64,000 nt of DNA from Hyaloraphidium curvatum (taxonomy: Eukaryota > Monoblepharomycota > Hyaloraphidiomycetes > Hyaloraphidiales > Hyaloraphidiaceae): the NCBI GenBank assembly GCA_025558095.1, contig JAIVFI010000024.1, positions 124,001 to 188,000 of the forward strand, read 5' to 3'. A program made the translations under genes and the position numbers. Below are positions 31,901-41,615 of the stretch, piece after piece. Numbering within the stretch: the first letter of the stretch is position 1; every line of letters begins with the position of its first letter. The notes under the pieces are model-generated. The model saw only the letters and a program-made list of their open reading frames with translations. It did not search any database and was not told the origin of the DNA.

Positions 31901-34861
31901 GGCGCTGCCTGCACCGTGGCCAACAGCTCGACGGGGCAGTTCCGCTTGGTTTGCGTGCCCGAAGCCGGATCTTCGTGCTCGATCGTCACCGTCCGGGATG
32001 CCCAAGACGAGAGCAAGTGCATCGCCGCGCGCAACCAGCAAGTCATCCTCGATGCCTGCCCAGCAGCAGCCCGTTCGCTCAGGATGCGCCGCTCCGGCCC
32101 GGCTATCATCGACGAAGGCCACGAGGCCGGGTTGGAATGGGTCTATCTCGGAACGCGCGCCATCGAGCTCCGCCCGTTCTGGACGCTCTACGTTACCAAC
32201 ACCAGCGTCGTCAAGCTTGTCAATGCAAACCAAAACATTAGGAACGGATGCCTGATGGGCACATCCCCCAGCCGTGTCGGCAACTGCTCCGAATCGGGCT
32301 CCAACGAGCTCCTGATCGAGACGAGCCAGACTATTGTCATCCAGGCAACTCCTACACCCTCCCCGGGCTCCTCCACAGCCTCCTCGGCGCCGATTGGAGC
32401 CATCGTCGGCGGCGTCGTTGGCGGACTCGCAGCCATTGGCGCCGTCGCTGGCGGGGCGTACTTTGCGTTGCGCAGGAACCGGGCGGCCAAGCAGGACGGC
32501 GTCGCGGTCGAAGATGGGCAGAGCTCACTCGACGGAGATGGCAAGAAGGACTTCAAGCCGGGTGACCCTGAGGTTGCCGTGAAGTCGGCCAAAATGCCCG
32601 AAGGGACCGGCGACCCGAGCATGCTGGTGCAGGAGTTTGTCGCGGCGCCCGATGGCTTCGACGACGACCATGGGCAGCCGGCCACACAGCGTGCCAGCCA
32701 AGCTGTTCCTCTCGAGCCCAAGGCCGCTCAAGCCGAAGCCGTAAGTGCATCCCCGTTGCCCACTCCGTTTTCCGAGGAGTCCAATGGCTCGGGAACGGAC
32801 GAGCCTGCTTCGGAAGCCGGCCGTGTGGAAGCTTCCCAGATCGCCGAAAACGCTCCGGTATCCGTTGCCGAGCAGGTTACCCAGGAAGTCGAGGCCGATG
32901 CGGCCGCCTCCTGGACCCAAGTCGCCGAAGCGGCACTCTCGGAGGCACCCCCCGCTGTCGCCGAGGAGCTTTCCATTCCTGCCGTTACCGAGGTGGTGTC
33001 TGCGTCCAGCAAGCCCGAGTTGGTCGCACCCGCCGCCGTCGCCGAGGAGCTCTCCGTTCCTGGCGTTACCGATCTGGCACCTGCATCCGCCGAGCCCGAG
33101 TTGGTTGCCATTGCCTCCGAGATGCACAATCAAGCAGGCCAGGATCTCCAGGTCCCCTACGCGGGCTTCATCGTCGCAACTGGCGCCGCCGAGCCCCATA
33201 TGGTCGCGGCGAGCACCGAGGGCGCCAAACAAGCCAGCCAGAATCTTCAAGCTCGCACCACTGGATCGATCGGCTCGACCGGCGCCGCCGCATATGGTCT
33301 GGAATCCGCTGTTGCAAAGACGGACGGGGTCGGCTCGATCGGTTCGACCGGCGCCGCCGCCTACGGTCTGGAATCCGCTGCCGCAAAGACCGACGGGCCC
33401 GCCGACGCCGCCCACGCGGAAGCCGCCCCCGCGCAAGAAGCCTCGGCACCTGTACAGCAAGTCCGCGACACCCCCGCGGCCGATCAAGTTTCCCCTCCAG
33501 CGGCGGCCTCGCACGCGCCGTCCGGCGACCGTGCGGCCTCGCCGGTCCAGCTCACGTCGCAGGCCATACCGCTCGCTTCGCAGGCCATACCGCTCGCATC
33601 GCAGGCCCTGCCTTTGGCCTCGCAGCCCATTCCCGCAGCCTCAACCAGGAGCATCCAAAACACCTCGGCATCCAAGCAGGCCTCGGCCTCGGTTGCGGCC
33701 CAGCCGCCGCAGTCGGAACGCACGGCCATCGCCTCCGACTCGGGCTCCAATCCGGGGTCGGGCAAGCTCGCCGACACCCCCGCGCCGATCATCGCCTCGC
33801 GCACGGCCACAGGCGGCTCGGGCGGGCCCGCCGCCGTGCGAAGCCGCGGGTCGACGTCGACGGACCCGTCGTCCCCGCCGGCCCCCAGCAAGCTGATGAT
33901 CTCCGAGAACGACGTGGTGATCGACCGCACAAGGAAGCTTGGGGAGGGCGGGTTTGGCGTCGTGTATGTCGGCATGCTGCGCGGCTCGATGCCGGTGGCC
34001 GTCAAGACGATCAAGGGCGACATCGATCTCAAGACGATGAATGCGTTCCTCAAGGAGGTGATGAACTGGGAGGGCCTTGTGCAGCGGAACGGTGAGATCC
34101 ACGCCGCGGAGGCTGATCTGGTTCCTGACCCGTCGCATCGGCAGTACTGCCCCTCATGGCCTTCTGCGCCTCGCCGCCCATGATGGTGATGGACCTCATC
34201 GAGGAAGGCAACCTGAGGCAGTACCTCGGCCGGCTCGCCTGGGACCAGGCCATCGGGCGCAAGCTGCTGGTGGACGTCGCCAACGGCATGACGTGGGTTA
34301 CCTTCCACCGCTCCGCATCCGTCCCGCTCACAGTGCATCGGCATCCGCACGCAGGTACCTGCACTCGCTCGACATCCTCCACGGGGACCTCAAGTCGCTC
34401 AATGTCCTCGTCGACGGCTCCCGCGCCGTCATCACCGACTTCGGCCTCTCGCGCGTGCGGCGCGAGGTCAGCAAGACCACCGGCGAGACGGGCGGCGCCG
34501 GGCTGCAGGGCACGCCCGGTTTCGTCGCGCCGGAGCTGCTCCAAGGCAAGGCGCTCAACACGCCGGCGGACGTGTACGCGTTCGCAATGGTGTGCTACGA
34601 GGTGCTGAGCAAGGGAGGGTATCCGTTCGACGACGTGCGCAACGTCGCGGCGGTGAGTGCTGTCATCATCGTCGGCGGAAAAAGTGAGCTGACCTGCGTC
34701 CGCAGATCATCTACCGCGTCGTGTTCGAGCAAGGCCGGCCGGACCGCCCCGAGGGCGTACCGGACAGGCTGTGGGAGCTAGTGGAGGAGTGCTGGCGGCA
34801 GGACCCCGCGGGACGGCCGGCGTTCAGGGAGGTGAGGGACAGGATGGCGTCAATGCTGTGA
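28921..34861 (+). CDS. receptor-like TKL protein kinase 2 with cysteine-rich repeat ectodomain
   Basis: Probable type I membrane receptor kinase, about 1,800 residues. Exons: 28921-28945, 29007-29123, 29233-29357, 29412-29540, 29609-29653, 29706-30893, 30944-31144, 31199-31597, 31652-34091, 34145-34292, 34355-34652, 34706-34861. The signal peptide forms across the first intron (MRWNQVVQA, then SIVLFLLVLAVS). The ectodomain has two module types. One is a C-G-x-C-G module (NCGSCGAPCPSGQSCAGGTC) on exons that mostly break at the same place. The other is about eleven 37-residue EGF-like units (DPCRGVDCGSFSSCSGG). The membrane core PIGAIVGGVVGGLAAIG matches kinase 1. A repetitive Ala/Ser/Pro linker leads to the kinase: LGEGGFGVVYVG, VAVKTIKG, HGDLKSLN, TDFGLSR, APELL. 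The catalytic loop is HGD, as in kinase 1. All exons are in frame and the gene looks intact. Confidence 0.88.
29736..30893 (+). repeat. tandem EGF-like coding repeats in kinase 2
   Basis: About eleven units of roughly 111 bp, each starting Asp-Pro-Cys and containing a CNPGY-type turn. The first seven are close to one another (Cys-Gly-Ser-Phe-Ser-Ser-Cys core). The last four are more divergent and shift towards CGANAGC, CGTSSSC and CPAG. They encode the outer part of the receptor ectodomain. Confidence 0.85.
33265..33635 (+). repeat. low-complexity coding repeats in the kinase 2 linker
   Basis: Two kinds of in-frame repeats lie between the membrane span and the kinase domain. GSIGSTGAAAYGLESA occurs twice (about 33268-33390). 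A 21-bp unit encoding PLASQAI-like heptads occurs four times (about 33550-33635). Just upstream, an AEELSxPxVT unit is also duplicated (about 32955-33110). The segment is predicted to be disordered. Confidence 0.75.
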
Positions 34862-35054
34862 TCGGAGGGCGGTGGAAGTGTGGAGCGTACAGTGTTTGCT
34901 GGGTGGCTTTGGCTAAGCTTTCGAGCGTTCGCGCATGTATGTCGTCAATCGGAGAAGGTTCTTCGCATGAAAAGTCGGGATCTGTAGCTCGGTTGGAATC
35001 CGCTGACCCGCCCTGGCTGAGCTGGGCCCCGCAGACGCAACTTCAAACAGAACG
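34862..35054. other. intergenic spacer
   Basis: About 190 nt between kinase 2 and the IF1 gene, locally AT-richer around 34900-34990. No specific element was recognised. Confidence 0.4.
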
Positions 35055-35347
35055 ATGTCGGACCCGTCCTCGACCTCCTCCGGCCACGCCGATATGCCCT
35101 TCCTGGGTAGTGGCTCCGCATCGGGCAAGGACGCTTTCGGGCAACGGGAGAAGGCGCTCGAGGACGCGTGGGCGCGCGAGAACGGTGGGCTTGCCTGCCG
35201 TTACCGGACTTGGTGCGAAGCGGCTAACGCCATGCCTTTGGGGTCGGCCGCGGCGATGCAGACAAGAAGAAGATCGAGGCACTGAAGAAGGACCTCGACG
35301 CGGGCAAGACGGCTGCCGCGCCGGCGGCGGACAAGGCCAGCAAGTGA
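35055..35347 (+). CDS. mitochondrial F1Fo-ATPase inhibitor (IF1-like)
   Basis: Small protein that binds and blocks reverse (hydrolytic) ATP synthase when the matrix becomes acidic. Exons 35055-35184 and 35262-35347 with a 77-nt intron; the split codon gives Asp. About 71 residues, normal for the family. The key inhibitory segment is clear: GSGSASGKDAFGQREKALED, followed across the junction by WARENDKKKIEALKKDLD, a helix that would form the IF1 coiled coil. The N-terminal 20 residues are Ser-rich and less basic than a typical presequence. The C-terminus is Ala/Lys-rich. Confidence 0.82.
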
Positions 35348-35756
35348 ACGGGGGGCCGTTGGCGGGCCGGAGCGCGGCGGTGCCAAACCGACCGGCGGAC
35401 TGTGCTTCCGAGGACTCTTCTGAGCGGGACCATGGAAGGCGGAGGAGGGCGGGGCGGTTCCTGGAAGGACCCTGAGCGGCTTGGCTCCGTGGGGGACGGG
35501 AGAGGACTACGGTACCTCGGCGGCGTGATTGGGCACCGTTCAAGATCATATAAAGACAAGTTTGTGGAGGAGGAGGAGGACGGGACACGGGCCTCGCAAC
35601 TGGACGGCACCAGTTCCAGCTCGGTTTCCTGTATACGCGGCCTGACCCGCCGCCCTCTAGCCCAATCAAGCCATCAAGAACAATGTCCTCCACCGCCTTG
35701 CCGCCTCGCCTTGCCGCCTCTCGCGTCCACGTCCGAGCCCGCTTCGCCCCGCGGCC
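35348..35756. other. intergenic, convergent gene ends
   Basis: About 410 nt between the IF1 gene and the small minus-strand gene. The sequence CATATAAAG at about 35549-35557 resembles a TATA box, but no gene start lies downstream on the plus strand. Otherwise no feature was recognised. Confidence 0.4.
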
Positions 35757-36164
35757 TCACTTCTTCCCCTTGTCGTCCTTCTTGTCCTCCTTGGCCGCCT
35801 TCTCCTTGGCGGCCGCCGCCTTGGCCTCGAGCCGCTCCAGCGCGGCCTGCAAGCAGCGATGCGTGTTGCGGTGCCGCCAATGAGGGGAACGGGGGGCGAA
35901 ACAGGGCGGCAACGCGTGAGGCCTGTGCTCAGCACCGCGTGACCTCTTCTCCACGGCAACCCGCGCCTTCCTCCCCCATCGCCCCGCTGCGGGTCATGCC
36001 CACCGCACTGCCGCCGCCAAACGCACCTGCGCCTCGGCGTCCAGCTCCTCGCTGCCCTCCTTGGTGCCCTTGTAGAACTCCTCCTCCGTCGGCGCCTTCC
36101 AGCCCGTCGGCGGGTCCGAGGGAGGGAGCGAGATGCCGTAGTCGCCCTTCTTGCCGGACGACAT
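35757..36164 (-). CDS. small acidic/lysine-rich protein, unknown function
   Basis: Two exons (minus): 36164-36027 and 35846-35757, with a 180-nt intron that is long for this window. About 75 residues. The N-terminus reads MSSGKKGDYGISLPPSDPPT, then GWKAPTEEEFYKGTKEGSEE, and exon 2 gives a Lys/Ala-rich helix (ALERLEAKAAAAKEKAAKED) ending in KKDDKGKK. I do not recognise the family. The clean splice join and consistent helix across it support a real gene. An upstream in-frame extension to 36323 exists but is Arg/Pro-rich. Confidence 0.55.
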
Positions 36165-36452
36165 GGCGCGGGAGAAGTAGGGGAGGGGGAGTTTGGGCGG
36201 CAGCGGGGAGGAAGCGAAGCTCGGCTTCGGAGGACGATTGCGTGGCCGCCGTGTGGTGCAAGCCCGCGCATGGACCCCGAGACCCCGACGACGCCGCAGC
36301 GGAGCCCAGTCGCCGAAGGCCACAAGGAATCCACTCTAATGTGCAAAGACAGACCAATCGAATAGACTTTGAACCCGTGCAATAGCCCGCACCGTACCCC
36401 GACCGCCTTGACCGCCGCGGTCTCGAACAGCCGCCTCCGTGCCCCGATCGAC

Positions 36453-39093
36453 CTAGACGGCCTTGACCGCCACCGAATCCATCTCCCCCTTCTTGATCGT
36501 CCTCGACTTGCCCGTCTCGTCGACCCATTTAGCCTTCTTCCGCGAAGACACCGTCACCCTCCACAGCCCGACGTAGCTCACGGCCAGGAGGAAGACCACG
36601 AAGGCGATCAGGATGCCGGCGATCGGGCCCGCGCCGAGGCCGCTGAGGCCGAGGTAGGGGGCGTACTGGGGCACCACGACGACGATGAGGGCTTCGAAGC
36701 CCCACTTCATCGGGGAGAGGTACTTGATCCAGCTGAAATGATGAAGGTCAGCCAGCGAATCACAGAGCATCATTGGAAGCATACTCGAAGTACGGTGGTA
36801 TCGTTGCGCTGTTGATGAACAATCCACTGAAGAGCATGAGCGGGAGCAAAATCATCGGCGTGAGGACGAGAGCGACCTGCAGGGACTCGAACGAGCTGGC
36901 GAGGGCGATGCCGATGAACTGCAGAAGACGGCGTGAGAAGCGGGGCGTGTGGTGCGAGCTGGAGGCTCGTACCATGCCGCAGATCGCGCAGAGAGACGTG
37001 ATAGCCATCACGATGAAGTACGTCCCCGCGTTGATGGGCAGCCGGACCATGCTGCATGTAGGGGCGAAAGGTCAGCGCACGCGCCACGGCGCAAACCACG
37101 GGACTCGCACAAGTAAATGAGAGTGTTCATTAGCCAGGCAAATCCGACGGCGAGGGGGACCTCCACGGCCAGCTTGGACATGAAGAAGGAGGCGAGGTTG
37201 TAGTACCTGGACCACCGTCAGCCAAAACCCCACCACCTGCCCGGGAAAACGTACCCAGCGCCGTTCTCGCGCCGGAAGACGGCCTTCTCCTCGCCAAAGA
37301 CGTTGAGGATCGACATGGCGTTCATCATGCTGTGGGGGGAGGGACGTCAGTAGAGGCAGGGTCCGAGGAGAAGGCGGAGCCCACATCTGGTTGATGACGA
37401 GGAAGAACACTGTTCGGGCGATCAAGCAGCATCCAAAAGCAGGAGAAAGCAAGGCGGAGAACGCGTTCGGGCGATCCATCAGCATCCAAAAGCAGCAGAA
37501 AACACGTCGGCAGGTAACGCACAGACGCCGCTATAGTTCTGAACCGCCGCGGCTGGATCCTTCGAGGGGAGGTCGAAATATGTGAGGCCCAGGAGCAAGC
37601 CGAACACTGCAATTGCAATATCAGCAAGCCGTCCTGATCGCGGAAAGTGCGCACCAACCGATTGACTGCCCGGCCTTCGCCTGCAGCACGAGCTTGTTCC
37701 GCCTCGCGTTCTTGGCCGTCCTCTCGGTCAGGTACTCGAGCTGCACCCACGTAGACCGCTGCGATTTGCGCCCGACGTCCGAGATCCCCGTCGGCAGGTC
37801 CGTCCTGGGTGCCGCCAGCTCGGTGTCGGCCGCCGCCTTGGCCGAGGACTTGGGCCACGCCGCGATGACCCTTGCAATGCGCGCAGCCGCCGGCTCCATG
37901 GCTCCAGGGGGCCCTCCGGGCAGCGGGGTGTCCGCAAACACCGAGAGAACGTTCAGGAAGATCCAATCAATGGGGTTGGTGTACTGTGACGCGAACGCTC
38001 GTAAGTCGCTGGTCACAAATCAAAAGTGAACGAATCACAACGCACAGGTGGGATCTTGAATCCAATGCTCTCGAAGTAGGCGACAGTGCCGTCGACGGGG
38101 CCGTGGTAGACCACCTGGCCCTCGGCCAGGAGCAGCAGGTCGTCGAAGAGGTAAAAGAGCTCCGCAGAAGGCTGGTGGATAGTGCTGACGACGGTGCGGC
38201 CCGACCGTGCGAGGTCGAGCAGGATCTCGCCGACCTTCTTGGCTGGCGAGGGGGAAGCGTCGTCAGAAAGGCCTTGGGATGACGGCGGGCGGTGAATCCC
38301 ACCAGTGAACGCATCCAGCCCGCTCGAAAACTCGTCCAGAAAGAGCAAGCTGGGGTTGTTGACGAGCTCCATGCCCACGGCAAGACGCTTGCGCTCGCCG
38401 CCCGAGATGCCCTTGACCTCGGAATCTCCGACGACGACATCAGCAGCCTTCTCGAGCTTGAGCATGGTCATGATCTCTTCCACGCGGGCAACGCGCTCGT
38501 CGTTGTTGAGCTCTTTGGGAAGCCTCAAGACGGCCGCCATCGTCAGGGCCTCGCGAACAGTCATTGTCTGAAGGATCCTGGGAGCAAGTCAGCCGAATCA
38601 CGATGTCCGGAGCCAACCATACCCACACGTCGTCCTGGAACACAAAACCGCTTATCTGCTTCATCATCGCAGGGTCCGCGGGCAGGCCGTTGACGAGCAA
38701 GTTCCCGCTGATGGTGCCCGAGCGCGCCTCCCCGGCAATGACTTGCAGGAGCGAGGTCTTGCCCGCTCCCGAGGCACCCATGATAGCCGTCATCCGGCCC
38801 GGCTTGAAAATGCCCGAAACGTTCTTCAGAATGTCCTTGTCCGTCGTGGGTTTCTTGGCGAACGGGTTCCGCGACTTTGGCGCGGCCTTGTCCTGAATCG
38901 TCACGCTGTACGAGATGTTCTTGAAGCGGACCTCCATGCGCGAGTCGGGGACCGCGAGGCTGGGCTTGCGGCTGACTTGCAGGGGAGCCAGGTGGCCGTT
39001 GACCCCGTGGCCATTGGCGAGGTGGCCGTCGGCGGGCGCGGTCGTGGCCGCGTCCACGGCGACCGGAGGAAGCGAAGCGTCGGTCGTGGTCAT
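36453..39093 (-). CDS. ABCG (White)-family half-transporter
   Basis: ATP-driven lipid or drug exporter, working as a dimer. Exons (minus): 39093-38627, 38577-38303, 38242-38046, 37983-37659, 37606-37523, 37409-37385 (25 nt), 37329-37255, 37206-37110, 37051-36973, 36918-36785, 36732-36453. The nucleotide-binding domain comes first, as in ABCG: Walker A MGASGAGKTSLLQVIAGE, Q-loop FVFQDDVILQTMTV, signature VKGISGGERKRLAVGMELV, Walker B SLLFLDEFSSGLDAFT and the H-loop VVSTIHQPSAELF. The membrane half has VFGLLLGLTYFDL, LASFFMSKLAVEVPLAVGF, FMVRLPINAGTYF, LFSGLFINSATIPPYFDWI and the last span AGILIAFVVFLLAVSYVGL. About 690 residues, TAG stop. The substrate is not predictable. All eleven exons join in frame. 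Confidence 0.93.
37412..37498. repeat. direct repeat inside an ABCG intron
   Basis: The 113-nt intron 37410-37522 holds two near-identical 35-nt copies (37412-37446 and 37464-37498) starting GTTCGGGCGATC on the + strand. On the coding (minus) strand the duplicated block ends in the 3' splice region, so the acceptor region has been duplicated. This explains why the intron is twice the usual length. Confidence 0.7.
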
Positions 39094-39306
39094 TGGAGCG
39101 ATCGTCCGGATGGGGTCGTTGCCGGACGCGATTTCCCGTCGCGGAGCTTTGTAGCCGCCCGTTCCGTAATGGTCGCGGATAATTCATCGAATCACCCGAG
39201 TTGGGGACCCCGCCCGCTTGCGCACTCATGAACATCAGCCGCCCGCAGCGACACACGTGATCTTGAGCTTGCGTTGACTACATTGTCACCCAGGCGGTCA
39301 GGATGC

Positions 39307-40533
39307 CTACTTCACCTCCAGAAACCTCTCCAGGTTCTCCCGCGTCCTCCTGGCCGCCTCCTCGACCGTCCACCCCTTGACCCGCGCCACGACCTCGCAC
39401 ATGCGCGCCATCATCTCGTCCACCATGAGCGGCGAGTCGTAGTCGCTCTCGATCAGCAACCTGTCGTCCGGAGTCCGCGCGATCCGCTCCTCAAAAGACG
39501 GCGAGCGCGAGTTGATCACGATGCTGTAGCTGAAGTAGAATCGCCGGCCGGCGTCGCCCGGCAGCGATCTCAGCTGGTCGATGAAGGCCGTCGAGGCGCT
39601 GTACGAGTGCAAGCAGACGGCCGGGGGGCCAGTCCAGACGGGGTTGGCCAGCTTCAGCGGCTTCTTGAAAGCCTTCATGGTGTTTGTCGGCCGCTCCTCC
39701 GACTTCTCCTTCTTCCTCTTCCCCTTCTTTCCCGCTTTATCCCCGTCGTCTTGCGGGCCTTCGCCGCCGGCGGGTTTCGGCAGATCGTCGGCACTGACGA
39801 CAAAGGCCCTCATGATGTCCAGGAACCAGCCCGAGCGGTTCACGAGGTGCACCGAGACGGGCCGCTTCATCTCCGCGGCAATCTCCAGCTGCCGCTTGGC
39901 GACCGCCAGCTGGTGCTCGGGCCTGACGCGCAGGCCTTCGGTACCTCGCACGGTAGCGTTCTTGTCCAATCCGATCTCGCCGACGATGGCGGTCGGGTAC
40001 TTGCGCAGGAGGGCCGTCAGATCCTCGGTCCACCTTTCCAGTGGCACCAGGTCCTGTTGCAGCAGCTCCTTGGCCGAACGCCGGTTCTCTGCGTCCATGT
40101 CGATTTCTTCCCCGGGCTCGGCGAGCTCAAACACGTCCTCCAGAGCGTCTCCACCGGCCTTCATCCCCGCACAGAACGCGTACCAAGGATGGACGCCAAA
40201 CGCCGGGACGATCCGGCCGGAGGGTTCCGCGCCGGGCTGCAGCCGCAGGGAGGCCACGTCCGGCAGCCCGTCCCCGCCCGCTCCCGATTCCGGGCGATTG
40301 TTCAGCTCCCACGCGAGCTCCACGTCCTTCCAGTCTCCCGGGTCAACGCCCATGATCAACAGTCTCCCAGTCCGGCACAGGCGGGAGATCCGCGGGATGA
40401 GGTCCACGGCGTCGTGCACATGGCAATGCGCGTCCGCGAGGATCGCGAGTAGCTCCGGCGGGAAAGACGGCGGAATGGACGCGTCCGACGAAGAGGAGGA
40501 GGAAGACGCGTCGGACGCGTCGGTGGGGCACAT
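39307..40533 (-). CDS. TatD-family metal-dependent hydrolase
   Basis: Single exon, about 408 residues from ATG 40533. ATGs at 40572 and 40644 are in frame, but using 40644 would leave only 33 bp to the divergent gene. A Ser run in the N-terminus is followed by the metal-binding start of the TIM barrel (ILADAHCHVHDAVDLI), IVPAFGVHPWYA, AIVGEIGLDKNATV, RPVSVHLVNRSGW, AVCLHSYSASTAFIDQL and the C-terminal LLIESDYDSPLMVDEM. These match TatD DNase-like proteins, as in the Scn1/Cut9-interacting subgroup of fungi. An insert of about 45 residues rich in Lys (KAGKKGKRKKEKSEERPT) before VCLHSYSAS could be a nuclear localisation signal. The reaction is probably DNA or RNA hydrolysis. Confidence 0.85.
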   Translation of the reverse strand: MCPTDASDASSSSSSSDASIPPSFPPELLAILADAHCHVHDAVDLIPRISRLCRTGRLLIMGVDPGDWKDVELAWELNNRPESGAGGDGLPDVASLRLQPGAEPSGRIVPAFGVHPWYAFCAGMKAGGDALEDVFELAEPGEEIDMDAENRRSAKELLQQDLVPLERWTEDLTALLRKYPTAIVGEIGLDKNATVRGTEGLRVRPEHQLAVAKRQLEIAAEMKRPVSVHLVNRSGWFLDIMRAFVVSADDLPKPAGGEGPQDDGDKAGKKGKRKKEKSEERPTNTMKAFKKPLKLANPVWTGPPAVCLHSYSASTAFIDQLRSLPGDAGRRFYFSYSIVINSRSPSFEERIARTPDDRLLIESDYDSPLMVDEMMARMCEVVARVKGWTVEEAARRTRENLERFLEVK

Positions 40534-40677
40534 TGCATTGGGCGTCCGTCCCTCTGGCGTCGTCCCTCGCATGAAAACCGCTGACCAGCCGTCAATCACT
40601 CCCAGATCAGCCCTGGCGCGCGCACCCTTCCGGACGCGGACCACATCTGCCAGGAAGAAGAGCTACTCGGAAATGAA

Positions 40678-41595
40678 ATGCGCGAGCGCTGGGACCCCTG
40701 CGCTGGCACGTGGATGCCGTCGCAACGGGACGTTGGCGTGGTTACGGCCATTGTCGTCGCCGTGACCGTCCTGGGCTTCCTTGCCCTCACTCCAAACTCT
40801 GCTGCACGTGACGAGCCATGGTGGCAGGAACCTATCGCGAGGTCCATGAAGATGGGGCCGCCCGTGATCAAGCCCCTGCCGTTTGGATCCCTCAGCGGAG
40901 ACAACGGCATCGCGCTCCTGCAGCTCCTCTGCCACACCGCGCCGGTCGTGTCGGAGCTCTCCGGCGAACTCGTGAATATCGGATTGCCAACGGAGAGCTT
41001 CCTCTTCGCGTCGCGCGGCTTTGTTGCCCATTCATTCGAGCCGCGGAGGTCGGCGCTCGAGGCCCTCGAGCTGCAGGCGAAGCAGCAGAACCTCACAAAG
41101 CTGGTTCGCCTCTACAACAGTGCCGTGAGCAACGTCACGGGGACGGCGAAGCTGTTCTTTGCCGATGACTCTTCGTCGCTCGCTCAATCCGCGGTCGCAC
41201 ATGGACCGGAGCTGGAGAAGGCCAACAAGGAGAAGGGCAAAGAGGAGGACGTGAAGCTGGTCACGCTAGATTTCGTGGGGGTTTCGCGGGCGGACGGGAT
41301 GAAGATCGATACCCAGGGCTTCGAGACGGAGGTGCTCATGGGGGCCAGCAAGATCCTGACGCAGGACAGGCTCCCGGTGATAATCATGGAGTATTGCGAA
41401 CGGCTACGTTCGTTCGAGGCCGTGATTGGCTCGGTGCATCTCCTGCGGGGGCTCGGCTACAAGTGCTACTCTCGGCCAGGGGATCCGGAATTCACGCTGG
41501 ACCTCGAATCCGAAGTTGTGTTTTGCGATGACCTGTATTGCACTTCCCAGCCTTTCGTTACGGGCGGCAAATGCTGCGACGAAAAGTGCGTGTAG
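40678..41595 (+). CDS. FkbM-like methyltransferase domain protein, type II membrane
   Basis: Single exon, 305 residues. After a short cytosolic tail comes one membrane span (VVTAIVVAVTVLGFLAL), so it probably lies in the Golgi or ER lumen. The C-terminal domain resembles FkbM methyltransferases: GFVAHSFEPRRSALEAL (motif with the SAM-ribose acidic residue), SNVTGTAKLFFADDSSS, DGMKIDTQGFETEVLMGA and PVIIMEYCERLRSF. The usual glycine-rich first SAM motif is shortened here (VNIGLPTESFLFASRG), so activity is uncertain. The C-terminus has a Cys cluster (GGKCCDEKC). It is convergent with the trehalase gene, 20 bp apart. Substrates of such proteins are usually glycans, but none is identified here. 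Confidence 0.75.
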   Translation: MRERWDPCAGTWMPSQRDVGVVTAIVVAVTVLGFLALTPNSAARDEPWWQEPIARSMKMGPPVIKPLPFGSLSGDNGIALLQLLCHTAPVVSELSGELVNIGLPTESFLFASRGFVAHSFEPRRSALEALELQAKQQNLTKLVRLYNSAVSNVTGTAKLFFADDSSSLAQSAVAHGPELEKANKEKGKEEDVKLVTLDFVGVSRADGMKIDTQGFETEVLMGASKILTQDRLPVIIMEYCERLRSFEAVIGSVHLLRGLGYKCYSRPGDPEFTLDLESEVVFCDDLYCTSQPFVTGGKCCDEKCV

Positions 41596-41615
41596 TTCAG
41601 ACAAGATGATCAGCA

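Noticed and set aside
32525-33514. Minus-strand frame rich in Gly and Leu opposite the kinase 2 linker
   Set aside because: Composition mirrors the Ala/Ser/Pro linker on the plus strand, and that linker joins a membrane span and kinase in one open exon.
35549-35557. TATA box CATATAAAG
   Set aside because: No gene starts downstream of it in a suitable orientation.
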